From assembly GCA_030848705.1 (NCBI GenBank), contig CM061237.1, positions 79,727,910-79,791,909 of the forward strand: a DNA stretch of 64,000 bases, read 5' to 3'. Shown here piece after piece: positions 20,830 to 31,002 of this stretch (position 1 is its first letter; the number at the start of each line of letters is the position of its first letter). The notes beneath the pieces are model-generated. The model made no database searches. It saw only the letters and a program-made list of their open reading frames with translations, and had not been told where the DNA came from. Origin of the DNA: Heracleum sosnowskyi. Its lineage: Eukaryota; Streptophyta; Magnoliopsida; Apiales; Apiaceae. The position numbers were made by a program, and so were the translations under genes.

Positions 20830-23175
20830 ATGGCTGACAACTCTCAGGAAGGTTCTAATGCAGGTTCTAATGCTCAGGAGGTTCAACCAACTTCTGTGAG
20901 TCGATATGAGACTATAAGGGTTCCAATTCTAAGACCAGTTGAATATCCAATATGGAAGGTGAAGATGACCATGTTTCTAGAAGCCACAGATCCAGAATAC
21001 CTTGATAGAATCAATGATGGTCCTCATATGCCAACCAAATTGTCTCTTGTTATTACTGGTCAAGAACAAAAGACTGTTCCAAAAGAGAAGAAAGATTTGA
21101 CTCCTGAAGACATCTCATCAATTGCAAAGGATGCAAAGGTTAGACATCTACTCCACAGTGCTTTAGATAATGTCATGTCTAACAGAGTTATTGGCTGCAA
21201 AACTGCCAAAGAAATTTGGGATGCTTTGGAAGTCAGGTGTCAAGGAACAAGTGCTATAAAGAAGAATAAGAAGACTATTCTAACACAGGAGTATGAACAC
21301 TTTGACTCGAGATCTGATGAAACCTTAACAGATACATATGACCGATTTTGTAAATTGTTGAATAATTTGTTCCTGGTTGATAAAGAATATGAACTTGAAG
21401 AGTCAAATCTCAAGTTTCTTCTATCCCTACCAGAAAGATGGGATTTAAAGGCGACAACAATCAGAGACAATTATGATCTTGCAGAAACAGATCTTGATGA
21501 AATCTATGGGTTACTTAAAACTCATGAACTTGAAATAGAACAAAGAAACAAGAGATCTGGAAAGAAGACAAAATTTGTTGCTCTCAAAGTTGAAGAAAAA
21601 CTAATGAAGAAAGAAACATCAAAGAAGAAAGCTAAGGGAAAGGCTTTGGTCATAAAATCTGATAGTGAGTCATCAAACTCTGATGATGATTCAAACACTG
21701 ATGCTTCTTATGAATCAGAGGATGATGAAGAAAAGATGATGCAAATGGCTGCTTTGATGGTTAAGACTTTCAAGAAGATGGGTTTCACAAACTTCAAGAA
21801 AGGAAAAAGATTCTCAAGGAGAGACTCAAACTCTGAAAGGAAGAATTTCAGAAAGTCTGAAAGAAGGGATACCAAATCTGGGAAGAAAGACAAGTCTGAG
21901 ATCCAGTGCTACAAGTGTAAAGAGATGGGTCACTATGCTCCAGAGTGCAAGAAAGGAAAATCTGAAAAAGCACTCATCACTAAAGGAAAAGACTGGGCAG
22001 ACACTTCAGATTCAGATGAGGATGTAAACTATGCTCTCATGGCAACTGTCAAAGATGAATCTGAATCATCTGAAAACAAGGTACCCCTAACAACTTATGC
22101 TTATGATACTGATAATATATCTGAATTGAGAGTTTATCTAAAAAGCATACATGTTAGTTATAGGGATCAGACTTTAGAAAATGAGAGAATCAAATCTGAG
22201 AATCTAAGTCTTAAAGAGAGGAATAAATTTCTTGAAGAAAGACTTGTTAACATGCAACAAGTTCAAAAGGAGAGAGATGATGCTGTTTATGTTGAACAGG
22301 AATTGCTTAAAAGATATAGGCAAATAGAATCTGAGTTGGAAAAAGAGAGGAAAGTGATTAAAACCTGGACTAATTCTGGAAAAGACACACATCAAGTTTT
22401 TCAGACAGACACTGTAGGTTTAGGTTACTGTGAGAAAGATGAACTTAGGTTTAAAGATAAAGTGAAAGTGAAACCACAACTTAAACCTGTGAAATTTGTT
22501 TCTGAATCCAGTAAGCTAAAGTATGTAGTTGTGAGAGAAGCTGTTATGGAACCAGTTGATACTTGTGAAAAACAGGTTAATGTTGGTTCAATAACAGAGA
22601 ATAAGGTTGAGTTAGAAGCTGTTAAAGAACCAGTAAAAATCTGTGATAAGCAGGTTAATGTTGGTTCGATGACAGAAAAACAATTCAAACATAAGCTCAA
22701 AGAGGTAAAGTCTGTTAACAAACAGAAAGTGTCCAAGAAAAATAGGAATGGAAAAGTAGGCATTAATAAAAGAAATGATTATCTGCTTAATTCTGATGCT
22801 CCTAGGAAGACATGTCATAGTTGTGGTAGTACTAACCATCTTGCAAGTTTCTGCACGAAAAACAAAGATATTAATTCTTTACCCTCCAAGTCTGGGGTAA
22901 AGAATGATTATGTTAGGGTTAGACCACAGACTTTATGCACACACTGTGGGAGCACTTGGCATTCCATTTATACTTGCAAGAGTTATCATGCTATTTATCA
23001 CAATTATTATGAGCCAAAACCCAACCTGAAATGGGTTAGAGCAAACTCTGCAAGTGTAAAGTCTGACACGGTTAGCTTAAACTCTGTTGAAAGTTATTCC
23101 GCTGCAAAAGCTAACAATGTTAAGAAAGCCAAAGGATCCAAGCAAGTCTGGATCCTTAAATCTAACTCTTTGTAA
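20830..23175 (+). CDS. gag: Copia gag, copy 2, intact, 781 aa with three zinc knuckles
   Basis: The frame is complete from an ATG 49 bases after the primer site to a TAA at 23173-23175. The capsid-type domain covers roughly residues 20-250, and a Lys/Ser/Asp-rich region follows. Three CX2CX4HX4C knuckles follow at about 360 (CYKCKEMGHYAPEC), 662 (CHSCGSTNHLASFC) and 703 (CTHCGSTWHSIYTC). Between the first and second is a charged, probably coiled-coil segment (KERDDAVYVEQELLKRY) and a duplicated unit built on CEKQVNVGS/CDKQVNVGS. Copia gags usually have one or two knuckles and are shorter, so this is an enlarged Gag. It serves as the unfrayed reference for the frameshifted copy 1. Confidence 0.9.
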   Translation: MADNSQEGSNAGSNAQEVQPTSVSRYETIRVPILRPVEYPIWKVKMTMFLEATDPEYLDRINDGPHMPTKLSLVITGQEQKTVPKEKKDLTPEDISSIAKDAKVRHLLHSALDNVMSNRVIGCKTAKEIWDALEVRCQGTSAIKKNKKTILTQEYEHFDSRSDETLTDTYDRFCKLLNNLFLVDKEYELEESNLKFLLSLPERWDLKATTIRDNYDLAETDLDEIYGLLKTHELEIEQRNKRSGKKTKFVALKVEEKLMKKETSKKKAKGKALVIKSDSESSNSDDDSNTDASYESEDDEEKMMQMAALMVKTFKKMGFTNFKKGKRFSRRDSNSERKNFRKSERRDTKSGKKDKSEIQCYKCKEMGHYAPECKKGKSEKALITKGKDWADTSDSDEDVNYALMATVKDESESSENKVPLTTYAYDTDNISELRVYLKSIHVSYRDQTLENERIKSENLSLKERNKFLEERLVNMQQVQKERDDAVYVEQELLKRYRQIESELEKERKVIKTWTNSGKDTHQVFQTDTVGLGYCEKDELRFKDKVKVKPQLKPVKFVSESSKLKYVVVREAVMEPVDTCEKQVNVGSITENKVELEAVKEPVKICDKQVNVGSMTEKQFKHKLKEVKSVNKQKVSKKNRNGKVGINKRNDYLLNSDAPRKTCHSCGSTNHLASFCTKNKDINSLPSKSGVKNDYVRVRPQTLCTHCGSTWHSIYTCKSYHAIYHNYYEPKPNLKWVRANSASVKSDTVSLNSVESYSAAKANNVKKAKGSKQVWILKSNSL

Positions 23176-23185
23176 TTGTTTGTGA

Positions 23186-26100
23186 TTGCAGGGCATAAGG
23201 GAAAGTACCCTAGTCTTGGACAGTGGATGTTCAGGACATATGACTGGAAATAAAGCCCTGCTATCAGACTATGAGGAGAAAGCTGGCCCAAAAGTTTCCT
23301 ATGGAGATGGCAACATAGGACGTACTATGGGATATGGCAATATCAATCTTGGAAGTGTCATCATCACAAATGTAGCTCTTGTCCCAGGACTCAAGCATGA
23401 CTTGCTTTCTGTGAGTCAAATCTGTGACAGAGGTTATCATGTAGATTTTCAATCTGAATACTGTGAAGTTATCAGCAAATCTACAGGGAAAGTTGTTCTA
23501 GTTGGACACAGACGTAACAACATCTATGAAGCAAGTTTGGTAACAAACTCTGAAGGAAAAACTGTGTGTCTATCTGCAAAAATGTCAAATGAAGAGAGTT
23601 GGAACTGGCATAAGAAGCTCTCTCATCTAAACTTGAACAACATCAATGAGCTAATTCGAAAAGATCTTGTAAGGGGACTTCCAAAGTCAATACTCAGCTT
23701 AGATGGTCTGTGTGATTCTTGTCAAAAGGCCAAGCAAAGGAAGTCATCTTTCAAGAGTAAGTCTGAATCTTCAGTTGTGGATCCTTATCATCTTCTACAT
23801 GTCGATCTGTTTGGTCCAGTAAACGTAATGTCATTGGGCAGAAAGAAATATGCTCTAGTCATTGTTGATGAGGACACAAGGTACACATGGGTGTATTTCT
23901 TAGCAAAGAAGAATGAAACTGCCTTAATTATGATGGATCATGTGAAATTACTGGACAAAGGATCACAGCACAGAGTGAAAATTATCAGGAGTGATAATGG
24001 TACTGAATTCAGAAATTCAATAATGGAAGAATTTTGCAAGGAAAGAGGAGTGAAGCAAGAATTCTCTGCACCTAGTACTCCACAGAAAAATGGTGTAGTT
24101 GAAAGAAAGAACAGAACCTTAATCGAAGCTGCCAGAACAATGCTTGTTGAAGCAAAATTGCCAACTTATTTCTGGGCAGAAGCTGTTCAAACAGCTTGTT
24201 TTACTCAAAATGCTACACTGATCAACAAGCATGGGAAAACACCATATGAGATGGTGAAGAATAAGAAGCCAAATTTGAAATATTTTCATATTTTTGGATG
24301 CAAGTGTTTTGTGTTGAAAACTCATCCTGAACAATTGACCAAGTTTGACTTAAAAGCTGATGAAGGAATTTTCGTTGGATACAAAGCATTCAGAGTCTAC
24401 AATCTGAGAACTAAAGTGATCATGGAATCTATACATGTGTCATTTGATGACAAGAAAATAACTGGAATAGAAGATGTAGAATATCATGATCAACTTCGCT
24501 TTGAAAATGAAGATCTAAACTCTGATGATGTAAACTCTGATGAAGCAAATCTAACAAACTCTGACGAAGCATACTCTGAACCTCTACTGGTAAACACTGA
24601 GGGAATTTCTCTGACAGAACAAAATAGAGAACCAGTCGAGGGGGAGCGTGAAGATACTTCAGAAACATCTCAAGATAATGACTCAAATTCTGAAAGTGAG
24701 TCAGCTGAAGAATCAAATAGAAACTCTGAGTTAAACTCTGAAAGTTCAAATACTGAACAATCCAATTCAGGGGGAGCCTCAGAGAATGCAAATGGTCAAG
24801 AAGAAAATCAGGAGAGCATGGATCAAGGGGGAGGATCTAATAATGATAATAGAAGCCAATTACCAACAGCAAGAAGGTGGACACAAGCTCATACACCTAA
24901 CTTGATAATTGGAGATCCAGAAGCTAGTGTAAGAACTAGAAGTGCTACAACTAATGAATGTCTGTTTCATGCATTCTTGTCTCAAACTGAGCCCAAGAAA
25001 GTGGAAGAAGCTCTTCAAGATGCTAACTGGATAACAGCAATGCAAGAGGAGTTAAATGAATTTGAAAGAAATGAAGTCTGGACACTTGTACCAAGACCAA
25101 AGAACAGATCTATTGTTGGTACAAAGTGGGTTTTCAGAAACAAAACAGACAGTGATGGAGTGATTACAAGGAATAAGGCTAGACTTGTGGCTAAAGGCTA
25201 TTCACAGCAGGAAGGAATTGACTATGATGAAACCTTTGCTCCAGTTGCAAGATGGAGGCAATAAGGATTTTTCTGGCCTATGCTGCTCACAAGAAGTTTA
25301 AAGTCTTTCAGATGGATGTGAAAAGTGCTTTTCTCAATGGGAAACTTGAAGAAGAAGTGTTTGTTGAACAACCACCAGAGTTTGTAGATCCCAAACATCC
25401 AGATTATGTCTACAGGCTTGACAAGGCATTATATGGACTAAAGCAGGCACCTAGAGCATGGTATGAAACTCTAGCTCAATTTCTTTTAGAAAGTGGGTTC
25501 ACTAGAGGTACAATTGACAAAACCTTGTTCTATTTTAATTCTGGTGATGATTTGCTGTTAGTTCAAATCTATGTGGATGACATAATTTTTGGGTCTACTA
25601 ATGACAAACTCTGTAAGAAATTTTCCAAGCTTATGCAGTCAAGGTATCAAATGAGCATGATGGGAGAGCTTAGTTATTTTCTAGGCTTACAGGTCAAGCA
25701 AACAGATGATGGGATTTTTATCAATCAAGCAAAATATACCAGAAATCTTCTCAAGAAATTTGGTATGCTTGATAGTTCATCTGCTACAACTCCCATGGCT
25801 ACTGCAACAAAGCTAGACAAAGACACAGGAGCCTCAGTAGATATGACAAACTATAGAGGAATGATAGGGTCTCTTCTTTATCTCACTGCAAGTAGACCAG
25901 ATATCATGTATGCAACATGTCTTTGTGCAAGATTTCAAGCAGACCCCAGAGAGCCTCATCTAACAGCTGTGAAAAGAATTTTCAAATATCTCAAAGGAAC
26001 CATAACCCTTGGTTTGTGGTACTCTAGAGAATCAGAGTTTAAATTAATTGGTTACTCTGATGTAGATTTTGCAGGCTGTAAGATAGACAGAAAAAGCACA

Positions 26101-26515
26101 AGTGGAAGCTGTCAATTTCTAGGTGACAGATTAGTTTCTTGGTACAGTAAGGAACAGAAATCAATTTCGACATCCACAGTAGAAGCAGAGTATATTGCTG
26201 CTGGTAGCTGTTGTGCACAGATTTTGATGGATGAAGAATCAATTGCTGGACTATGGATTAAGGTACTCTAAAATACCTATTTTCTGTGATAATCAAAGTG
26301 CTATTGCTATGACAGGTAATCCAGTACAGCACTCCATGACCAAGCACATCAGCATAAGGTATCATTTTATTAGGGAACATGTGGAAGAAGGAAATATTGA
26401 GCTTCATTTTGTGTCTACAGACCAACAGCTTGCAGACATCTTCACCAAACCTTTGAGTGAAGCTACCTTTACAAGGCTGGTAAATGAACTTGGAATGGTC
26501 TCTGGTTTTGACTAG
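23186..26515 (+). pseudogene. pol: Copia pol, copy 2, with two frameshifts
   Basis: Pieces at 23186-25264, 25252-26271 and 26231-26515 together cover the whole pol. The first holds protease (LDSGCSGH), integrase (SDNGTEF, NGVVERKN) and the start of RT. The second holds RT with YVDDIIFGS and most of RNase H; the third is the C-terminus. Compared with copy 1, one base is lost at about 25255 (ATTGG becomes ATGG) and one gained at about 26228, so the middle is read out of frame. A four-codon deletion lies at about 24381. The frame opens with TTG, not ATG, 10 bases after the gag stop, in the +1 frame, exactly as in copy 1. Confidence 0.9.
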
Positions 26516-27843
26516 AGATACTGGTTAGACTCAAAATCTATACTTCTATGATTTGTTGCTCATGTTTCTTTGCATATGTTAACTGTCATTCATACCAGTT
26601 TGTCAAACTCTGTTCGTCATACTCTGTTACACAAACTCTGTCCGTCATTCTCTGATGTTAAACTCTGATTATGATTTTGTCTGAAACACACGGACCGATG
26701 AAGAAAATTGTATGAAGCATGATTCTTAGTAAGTAATCATGAATCCTTCTGAGTGATATAAATTCTGATTTCAAAATGTGCAGAAATTTTACACAGCATG
26801 ATACTGTCTCTATATTTATAGCATCTCTTAGTTTATTGATCCTATACACTGAGTCTGTATTAGCTGTTTGCACTTTCTCTCATAAATTAATTGTATTAAC
26901 TGATGAAAAGTCTAAACTCTGATAATTAGTTGCAAATATTTCACCCTCAAATCAAAAGATGCCAAAATGTGCACAAATTCCTTTGAGATCATGTTGTGCC
27001 TAGGAAGACCCAGGAACTTATTGTATGAAATAAGGGCTAAAATCTTTGATTTTTGGTGACTAGAGCCAACCACTGATTACTGGAAAAATTTAAAAAAAAA
27101 TCGAAGGGGGTGAAAATAATAAATTTTATAGTACAGAGTTTAGATGAGATCAGATTTTATTTTATACATGAGAGTTTGGGTAACCAGTTTTTACTGATTT
27201 ATTTTGTGGATTGTATGCACTTTGAGATGATTTAAATATTCATATTCAGTAAACTATGCTAATTCACACACATATATTCACATCTGTACATTTTTGTGAA
27301 AAGAGTTTATTAATGAAGGAGGAGAATTGGTAAACACTGATGGATTGTGTAATATACGCCGAGGTATATTATTTTTAATCTTTTTTGATTAAAATAATTC
27401 TTTGTTTCAGACATTTCATAAATTAAAAAAAAACATTTGTTTTCTCAAGAGGCGTGTATTGATGTCCAACAGTTTGAGAATTGCTTTTAACAGAGGAGAG
27501 AGGTTGGTGTTTTGATAAGTGTGAAAGGCGGTAATTATTGCAGTTTTTACTGCGCATGCGCATTGAAAACTCCCACTTACCGCTGTCAGTCATTGCATGT
27601 ATGACACGCGTCAATTTTACACGGTTCACAAGTGAGACAGTTGTGCGTTTTAATGATTAAAAACTCTTCGGTTTTTAATTTTAATTTTGATATTTATACA
27701 TTATACACACAACCGTTTACACTTTTCACATCTTACACAAATTTGAATTCTACAGTCATACACACATATTCACAAACACTTTCTGAATCAACTACTCTTG
27801 AGTTTTCTAATTCTATACTCTGCATATTTCTCAAATCGTACTA
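26516..27843 (+). other. Untranslated spacer between pol and the accessory ORF, copy 2
   Basis: These 1.3 kb have no credible ORF but align in blocks to 6411-7816 of copy 1. At 26598-26665 there is a cluster of about five near-regular AAACTCTG-type repeats. A TATA-like stretch near 27690 (TATTTATACATTATA) lies about 150 bases upstream of the accessory ATG. Confidence 0.55.
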
Positions 27844-30800
27844 ATGGCCACTACAGCTTTTGTTGTTTCTGGGTTAGAATTTGTACCAAACAACTATGTA
27901 GCTTCGTTAAACACTGCGAACGCACCGGAGGCGTTTCACTTGATTCAGCGTTTCTTGGCAAATTCTGATATTGGACATGCTCTTACTGAACCAACGAAGC
28001 TGTCTGGATCTCAAATTAGAACTTTCTGGCAGACATGTGTTTATGATGATGGAGGAGAGGCTGGGTCTCCGTCAATTGTCTTTGAGTATCAAAACCAAGA
28101 GTTTGTGGTCACTCCTGAGACTGTTCGTGATGCTCTAAACTTTGAGGATTTCAATTCCTATACAATTTCTGTTGGCGATGGAGAACTGCTAAGAATGATG
28201 AGGGATATTGGTTACTCTGGGTCATTGGCCAAGGTGGGTCAATTGAAGCGTCCATTCTTGAGGAAGGAGTGGAGTTTCTTCTTTGATTGCATCACAAGAG
28301 CTTTCGGGAAGAAATGCACCAATTGGGATGCAATTCCTACAGACAGTCTGCAAATCGGGTATTCCTTACTCTATGGTACTCACTTTGATTTTGCTAGATT
28401 AGTTTTACATAATATTGGTGAAAAGATGACAGAAAACAGGGGTATTGTCTATTTTGCTCGTTTTTGTCAACTACTAGTTTCCTTTTGTGTTCCTGATATT
28501 GAGATTCTGGAGGATGATGTTATTCAATCTTTTAGATTGCATAAACGCATATTTTCTGACTTAACAAACAAGGATCTTAAGAAAGGGAATGTTGGTGTTC
28601 TGCTATTACCTGAGAGAGTGCAACAGTTTGAAAATAATCCTCCACAACCACAATCACAACCTGAACCAGAACCTCAAACTCTGAACACTTCATCACTAAA
28701 CACTGAACCTCCACCCTCTACTTCTCAACAACCACAGTCTGGTGGTAGAATTAAGAAAAGAGCCTTCAAAAGAAAAGTTCGAGCTAATAGGCCACAGTCT
28801 AATGATGAAGATGATGTTGATCATGAAATTCTTCATCAGAGAAAGAGGAGGATGGTAGCTAATTATCTTTTTGATGAATTAGAAGTTGAAGCTCCTGAAG
28901 CTGAAAATCAGGAGGTTGTTGATGAAGCTCCTCTAGCTGTGTCTAAGGAGGCTGTTATTGATGAAGCTACTGTGTCTGATGAGGTCAAAGTACATGCTGA
29001 TGCAGAGGCTGATATACCTGCACAAGATGATTTCTTTAATGATTTTGAAATGGATGCACATTTTGAAGCACATCCTTCTATCAGTGTTTGTAACACTGAG
29101 GATGTGGTAGCTGATCAACCAACCCTAGTTATAGATGAGTCACTTGCAACTCATACAGAGATTCTCTCTGTCAATAATCAAGTTCCTGAAAAGGGTGAAG
29201 AGGTTGATCAGGTTGTTGAAGCTGCTGTAGAGCTGATAAATGAAGCTATAGCAGAGGATATGGTTGAGACTGCTGATGAGACTGTTCCTGAAGAAACAGA
29301 GGCTTTTGCAAATGTAAACTCTGAGAATGTTGAAGCTGTTGCAGAGCAAGTTCTTGAAGAAGCTGCACAGTTAAATACTGAAGCTACTGCAGAGAATGTT
29401 TTTAATGAAGCTGCAGAGCCTATCCAAGACAATGCTGATGCAAATGATGATCAAAATTCTGAACATTCTCTTCACGCAATCTCTAACATCAAAGTTGAAC
29501 TTTCAAACTCTGATCAATCCACACCTTTTCTAAGAGATCCAGCTGATGAATCTATCAAGGAAAAACAAACTGCCACTGAAGCTCACTTTAGAGAGATGTA
29601 TTATGCAAACTGGTCAGGGGCAGATTGTATTTTCTCCAAGCAACGAACTGCTGATTTTGTAGATAAATCTGCAAAGGAGATTTCTAATCCAGAACTTCTT
29701 AGTCATTTGAAGGCTACCATAGTCCAAGTGAAGTCTCTTAACAATAGATTTGATGAGACTCATAGGGTTGTCATGGGCTTAAGTAATGACATTGTTGCTA
29801 AGGAATTAGCTTTGAAGACTGATAGAACTAGATTATCTTCTATGATCAAGGATCAAGTGGAAATAAAGCAAAGGCTAAGCAAGGTGGAAGAGAATCAGAC
29901 TGCTATGTCTTCTCAACTTACTTCTATTGCTACATCACTAGAGTTGCTGACATCAGTTTTTATTCCTGATGATGTCAAAAAGGGGGAGAAAGTACCTAAA
30001 GACAAATGCAAAAGGACTCCAACCTTGAGACTGAGGGATGATTCTAATGATGGTGGAAGCAGAGGAGCAGAGAAAAGGTCAAAGATTATTCAAGAGCAAG
30101 GGAGACTTAGGTCAAACTCTGCTAGAAATCTGACAAACTCTGACAGAGTAAACTCTGGTGCTTCTGGTGGTCAATCTTCTTCAAGACTTAAGAGTCTAGT
30201 GATTTCATCAAATCCAACTACTGATGAAGAGATTGCTGCTAAGATGTTTATTGAAGAACATGGTGGTGAAGCCACAGTGGAAGATATGGATGCTGAGATG
30301 AAGCTTCTTGCTGAAGAACACCAGAAGAATGTTGAAGCTGGTACTTACAAGAAGAAAGCTGCCAAGGCTCCTAAAAGAAAAGAAAAAGGAATTATAATTA
30401 AAGAGAATGTGAACTCTCAACAGAGTTTACAATATTCAAGGAGGCCTGCTGGAGCAAATATTGACAAAGGAAAAGGCAAATTGATTGAAAAGCCTGAATT
30501 TTCAAAGAAATACCATTCAACCTCTGACACTGCTCAAGTTGAATCTGTTCTAAATCAATCAACCTCTGACAAGGCTCAAGTTGATAGTTCTGTTAAAGTT
30601 GTGACAACATCTGACATTGCTCAAGTTGTACAAACCCAGTTGATATCTCCACAACTCCAAGATACTTTTCGAAAATCTTCTAAGGATGAAACTCTGAAGT
30701 CAGGAAATGTGAACATTCTACAAAGCAGAACTGTGATGGGAAAAGAGATGTCGTTCGTAAGTCAAAAAATTGTCAAAAGACTCTCCTTACCAATTTCTCA

Positions 30801-31002
30801 TTTTCCGGTACAAAGTCCCCGGTATATGAACCATCATAGCATTAAACGTAGTTTTTCGGTCCAGCTTCTGCTTCCAATCCTCAAAGGTTCATTTAAGTAC
30901 CTTTGGTTCAGATTGTGCAACGATGAGATATATTCTATGATCTATAAAATGTTAAATCTAAAAAACTGTAGATCACCACTTTCTCATCTCCCAACTTTGT
31001 AA
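27844..31002 (+). pseudogene. Copia accessory ORF, copy 2, with a chimeric 3' end
   Basis: The first roughly 968 codons match the accessory ORF of copy 1. The N-terminal domain has FWQTCVYDDGG, RKEWSFFFDCI and NWDAIPTDS, then a basic cluster (IKKRAFKRKVRANRP), a long acidic stretch rich in Ala, Glu and Val, a probable coiled coil and three TSDxAQV repeats near the end. After RTVMGKE (about 30747) the similarity stops abruptly. The last 85 codons are read through unrelated DNA of the outer element and are not part of the original protein. The start ATG and context match copy 1. Confidence 0.8.

Larger units (their letters stand above)
20270..30747 (+). mobile_element. Sirevirus-like Copia retrotransposon, copy 2, lacking its 3' end
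   Basis: Same family as 2052-14087 but opposite in orientation. It has a 5' LTR (20270-20766), a primer site, gag, a frameshifted pol and most of the accessory ORF. Similarity to copy 1 stops at about 30747 inside the accessory ORF, and no 3' LTR, polypurine tract or second GTGCT duplication follows. The 5' flank GTGCT (20265-20269) lies in Gypsy gag-pol. A deletion therefore removed the 3' end together with the rest of the Gypsy host. Confidence 0.9.
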
